NCBI RefSeq assembly: GCF_030160635.1
Contig: NZ_BSOS01000007.1
Span: forward strand, 124,001-188,000
DNA from: Acidocella aquatica
GTDB lineage: Bacteria; Pseudomonadota; Alphaproteobacteria; Acetobacterales; Acetobacteraceae
Length of the DNA: 64,000 nucleotides
Reading direction: 5' to 3'
The position numbers and the translations under genes were made by a program. The notes under the pieces were generated by a model. It was not told the DNA's origin, did no database searches, and worked only from the letters and a program-made list of their open reading frames with translations. Shown in pieces: positions 62,589-64,000 of the stretch (position 1 is the first letter of the stretch; each line of letters opens with the position of its first letter).

Positions 62589-62598
62589 GTCAGCTGAC
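62589..62598. promoter_or_regulatory. Palindrome before the sugar kinase
   Basis: GTCAGCTGAC is a perfect 10-bp palindrome about 50 bp upstream of the kinase start. A TTGACA lies on the kinase strand at 62626-62631, without a good -10 partner. The palindrome may be the operator of the ROK regulator. Confidence 0.35.
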
Positions 62599-62686
62599 GC
62601 GGTGGTGCATGATCGTGTTGAACGCTGTCAATCATTAAAACAAATTGATTCAAGTGTCGCATCGAAGAACGCGAGACGGCCGGCAT

Positions 62687-63925
62687 TTAAACATTTCCGC
62701 GTAGAAATGGCCGTGCGGCAACGTGGAATTTATTAGCCAGCACCTCGTTATTGGGCGCGAAATTGGCATAAAAGGGGAGTACCGCCGCACCTATCGCCGC
62801 CGCGGAGGGGCCGAGTTCGCCCTGGCGGATTGCGGGGGCGACAAAACCTTCCGGCGCCAGTGCCGCCACGCAGGATTGCACCAGAGAGACTGTGGTGGCG
62901 AGCGGCCCCGGAGGGAGGATGCCGTCAATGATAATCGCCTCAACATCAACCACGGATGCAGCGCCGATGATGGCCTGGGCCAGCGCATCCGCGCAATCCT
63001 CCTGCCACTCACGCAGATAAGGCTCGGCGAACGCGCCCAGCTCAGCCAGCTGGCTGGCGCGTTCGATCTGCACGCCGTTTGCGCGCAGATGTTTGAGAAG
63101 CACAAAAACAGAAGCGCGGCGCTGCAATAATTCAAAATGTCCCTTCGGCGGAGTGACGCTGGAGAGCTGTGAGGGGCTTACGGGAAATGTATTAAACGCG
63201 GCGGCGTTGCCGTGCGGGCCGGTCTCGATATTGCCCCCCAGAACAAGGCCGCCGCCGATGATTGTGCTCAGGTAGAGATAGATGAAATCGCGCTCGGGGG
63301 TGCCGCGCCCCTGAAGCAGTTGCGCCGTCGCGGCAGCGGATGAGTCATTCTCGAAAAACACTTCATATTCGGTATGTTTAATGAGGTAGTCGGGCAGGTT
63401 GAACTGCCCCCAGGCGGCGGCAATTGTATCGGGGAAGCCAAGATCGCTCTGCCAGGAGCCCAAAAAATAGGGGATGGAAACGCCAATGCCGACAAGGCGC
63501 TCGCGCTGGGCCTGGGGCAGGCGGGATTCCAGCTCGGCGATGCCAGCCAAGGCCATGGCGGCAACCTCGTCAGGTATTGGGTAGGCGTATTCATGTGTGA
63601 GCCGGTGCAGCACCTTGCCGGAGAGGTCGATCATCAGGCAATTCAGCGCCCGCCTGCCGACATGCAGGCCTATGGAGAAGGCGCGCTCGGCGTTGGGCAT
63701 GTAGAGCACGGAGGGCTGGCCGATCTGGCCATGGCGCTTGCCGGCCTGCACCACATATCCCGCCTCGTGCAGCGAATCCACAATGCCGGCCACGGCCTGC
63801 GGCGTGAGGTTGGCGCTGCGGGCTATCTCCGCTTTCGAGGCTCGCCCAAGCTTGCGAATGGCCTCCAGCACGACACGCTCGTTGAATTGGCGGATTTGTA
63901 GCGAGTTGCTGCCCTTACGTGACAT
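62687..63925 (-). CDS. ROK-family transcriptional repressor
   Basis: This 412-residue regulator has an N-terminal winged helix (LGRASKAEIARSANLTPQAV, about 25-45) and a ROK sugar-binding domain with IDLSGKVLHRL and FENDSSAAATAQLLQ. It resembles NagC/XylR/Mlc-type repressors. The CxCGxxGC zinc motif of many ROK proteins is not visible. It lies directly upstream of a sugar kinase on the same strand and probably controls it in response to its sugar substrate. The gene for the sugar transporter is not in the window. Confidence 0.88.
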   Translation of the reverse strand: MSRKGSNSLQIRQFNERVVLEAIRKLGRASKAEIARSANLTPQAVAGIVDSLHEAGYVVQAGKRHGQIGQPSVLYMPNAERAFSIGLHVGRRALNCLMIDLSGKVLHRLTHEYAYPIPDEVAAMALAGIAELESRLPQAQRERLVGIGVSIPYFLGSWQSDLGFPDTIAAAWGQFNLPDYLIKHTEYEVFFENDSSAAATAQLLQGRGTPERDFIYLYLSTIIGGGLVLGGNIETGPHGNAAAFNTFPVSPSQLSSVTPPKGHFELLQRRASVFVLLKHLRANGVQIERASQLAELGAFAEPYLREWQEDCADALAQAIIGAASVVDVEAIIIDGILPPGPLATTVSLVQSCVAALAPEGFVAPAIRQGELGPSAAAIGAAVLPFYANFAPNNEVLANKFHVAARPFLRGNV

Positions 63926-64000
63926 TGCGCCCTGGCCCGCGTGTGGCGCCTTGGTTGCGAACAGGAGAAAGGACGGCGTGGAACGGCATGAAACCCTTGC

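Overview
The window looks like chromosome of a GC-rich alphaproteobacterium, most probably an Acetobacteraceae member (Acidocella/Acidiphilium-like). This is inferred from GC-rich genes, a monomeric AcnA-type aconitase, a class I lysyl-tRNA synthetase, the rph/hrcA pair, the ffh-rpsP-rimM-trmD-rplS ribosomal block and GC-rich double-hairpin REP repeats. No 16S rRNA or other species marker is present, so the genus is a guess. About 60 protein genes, one tRNA and several regulatory elements can be supported. No CRISPR array, prophage or intact insertion sequence is visible.

Layout. 1-0.8 kb: an AT-rich unknown gene and a tiny membrane ORF beside a REP element. 0.8-4.7 kb: aconitase and a divergent ccmAB cytochrome c maturation pair. 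4.7-10.9 kb: a tightly overlapping suf operon (Rrf2 regulator-sufB-C-D-S-U-sufT-sufA) for Fe-S cluster assembly, divergent from glmS (11.0-12.9 kb). 13.0-21.6 kb: a long minus-strand run of trmB, metK, dapB, an FkbM methyltransferase, a sulfotransferase, a Wzc-like tyrosine autokinase and comEC. 21.6-23.0 kb: gltX. 23.1-34 kb: a Tad/Flp pilus locus (cpaA-B-C, a short CpaD-like lipoprotein, cpaE-F, tadB-C, a TPR/SPOR lipoprotein) with two Flp pilin genes upstream. 34.3-37.9 kb: a TonB-dependent receptor, a c-type cytochrome and a dedicated TonB. 38.2-42.4 kb: a tandem SnoaL-like protein, glpK, rph and hrcA. 42.6-45.3 kb: an AT-rich unknown gene, REP repeats, leuA with an apparent Leu-codon leader peptide, and a third, orphan Flp pilin. 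45.3-49.3 kb: an aldehyde dehydrogenase, a membrane protein and lysK. 49.3-54.2 kb: a DinG-like helicase, a metalloprotease-Hint fusion and a GIY-YIG-like ORF ending in an inverted repeat. 54.4-61.2 kb: ffh-rpsP-rimM-trmD-rplS, a repeat-dense spacer, then leuC-leuD-leuB. 61.3 kb: tRNA-Arg(ACG). 61.6-63.9 kb: a ROK regulator and a PfkB sugar kinase.

How the parts work together. The suf operon supplies clusters to Fe-S enzymes encoded here (AcnA, LeuC, the DinG-like helicase) and is probably controlled by its own Rrf2 protein. The Tad locus and its main pilin gene have near-identical TTGACA-17-TGTA(G/T)T promoters, which suggests they are switched together. Leucine synthesis is split: leuA lies alone behind a leucine-rich leader peptide, while leuCDB forms a separate operon 15 kb away.

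The least ordinary items are the matched pilus promoters, the leuA leader, the metalloprotease-Hint protein, the receptor-cytochrome-TonB cassette, the TPR-SPOR protein ending the pilus operon, the orphan pilin, and gene ends that lie inside palindromic repeats. I see no clear case for a wholly new multi-gene system. All protein functions rest on motif recognition without database searches.
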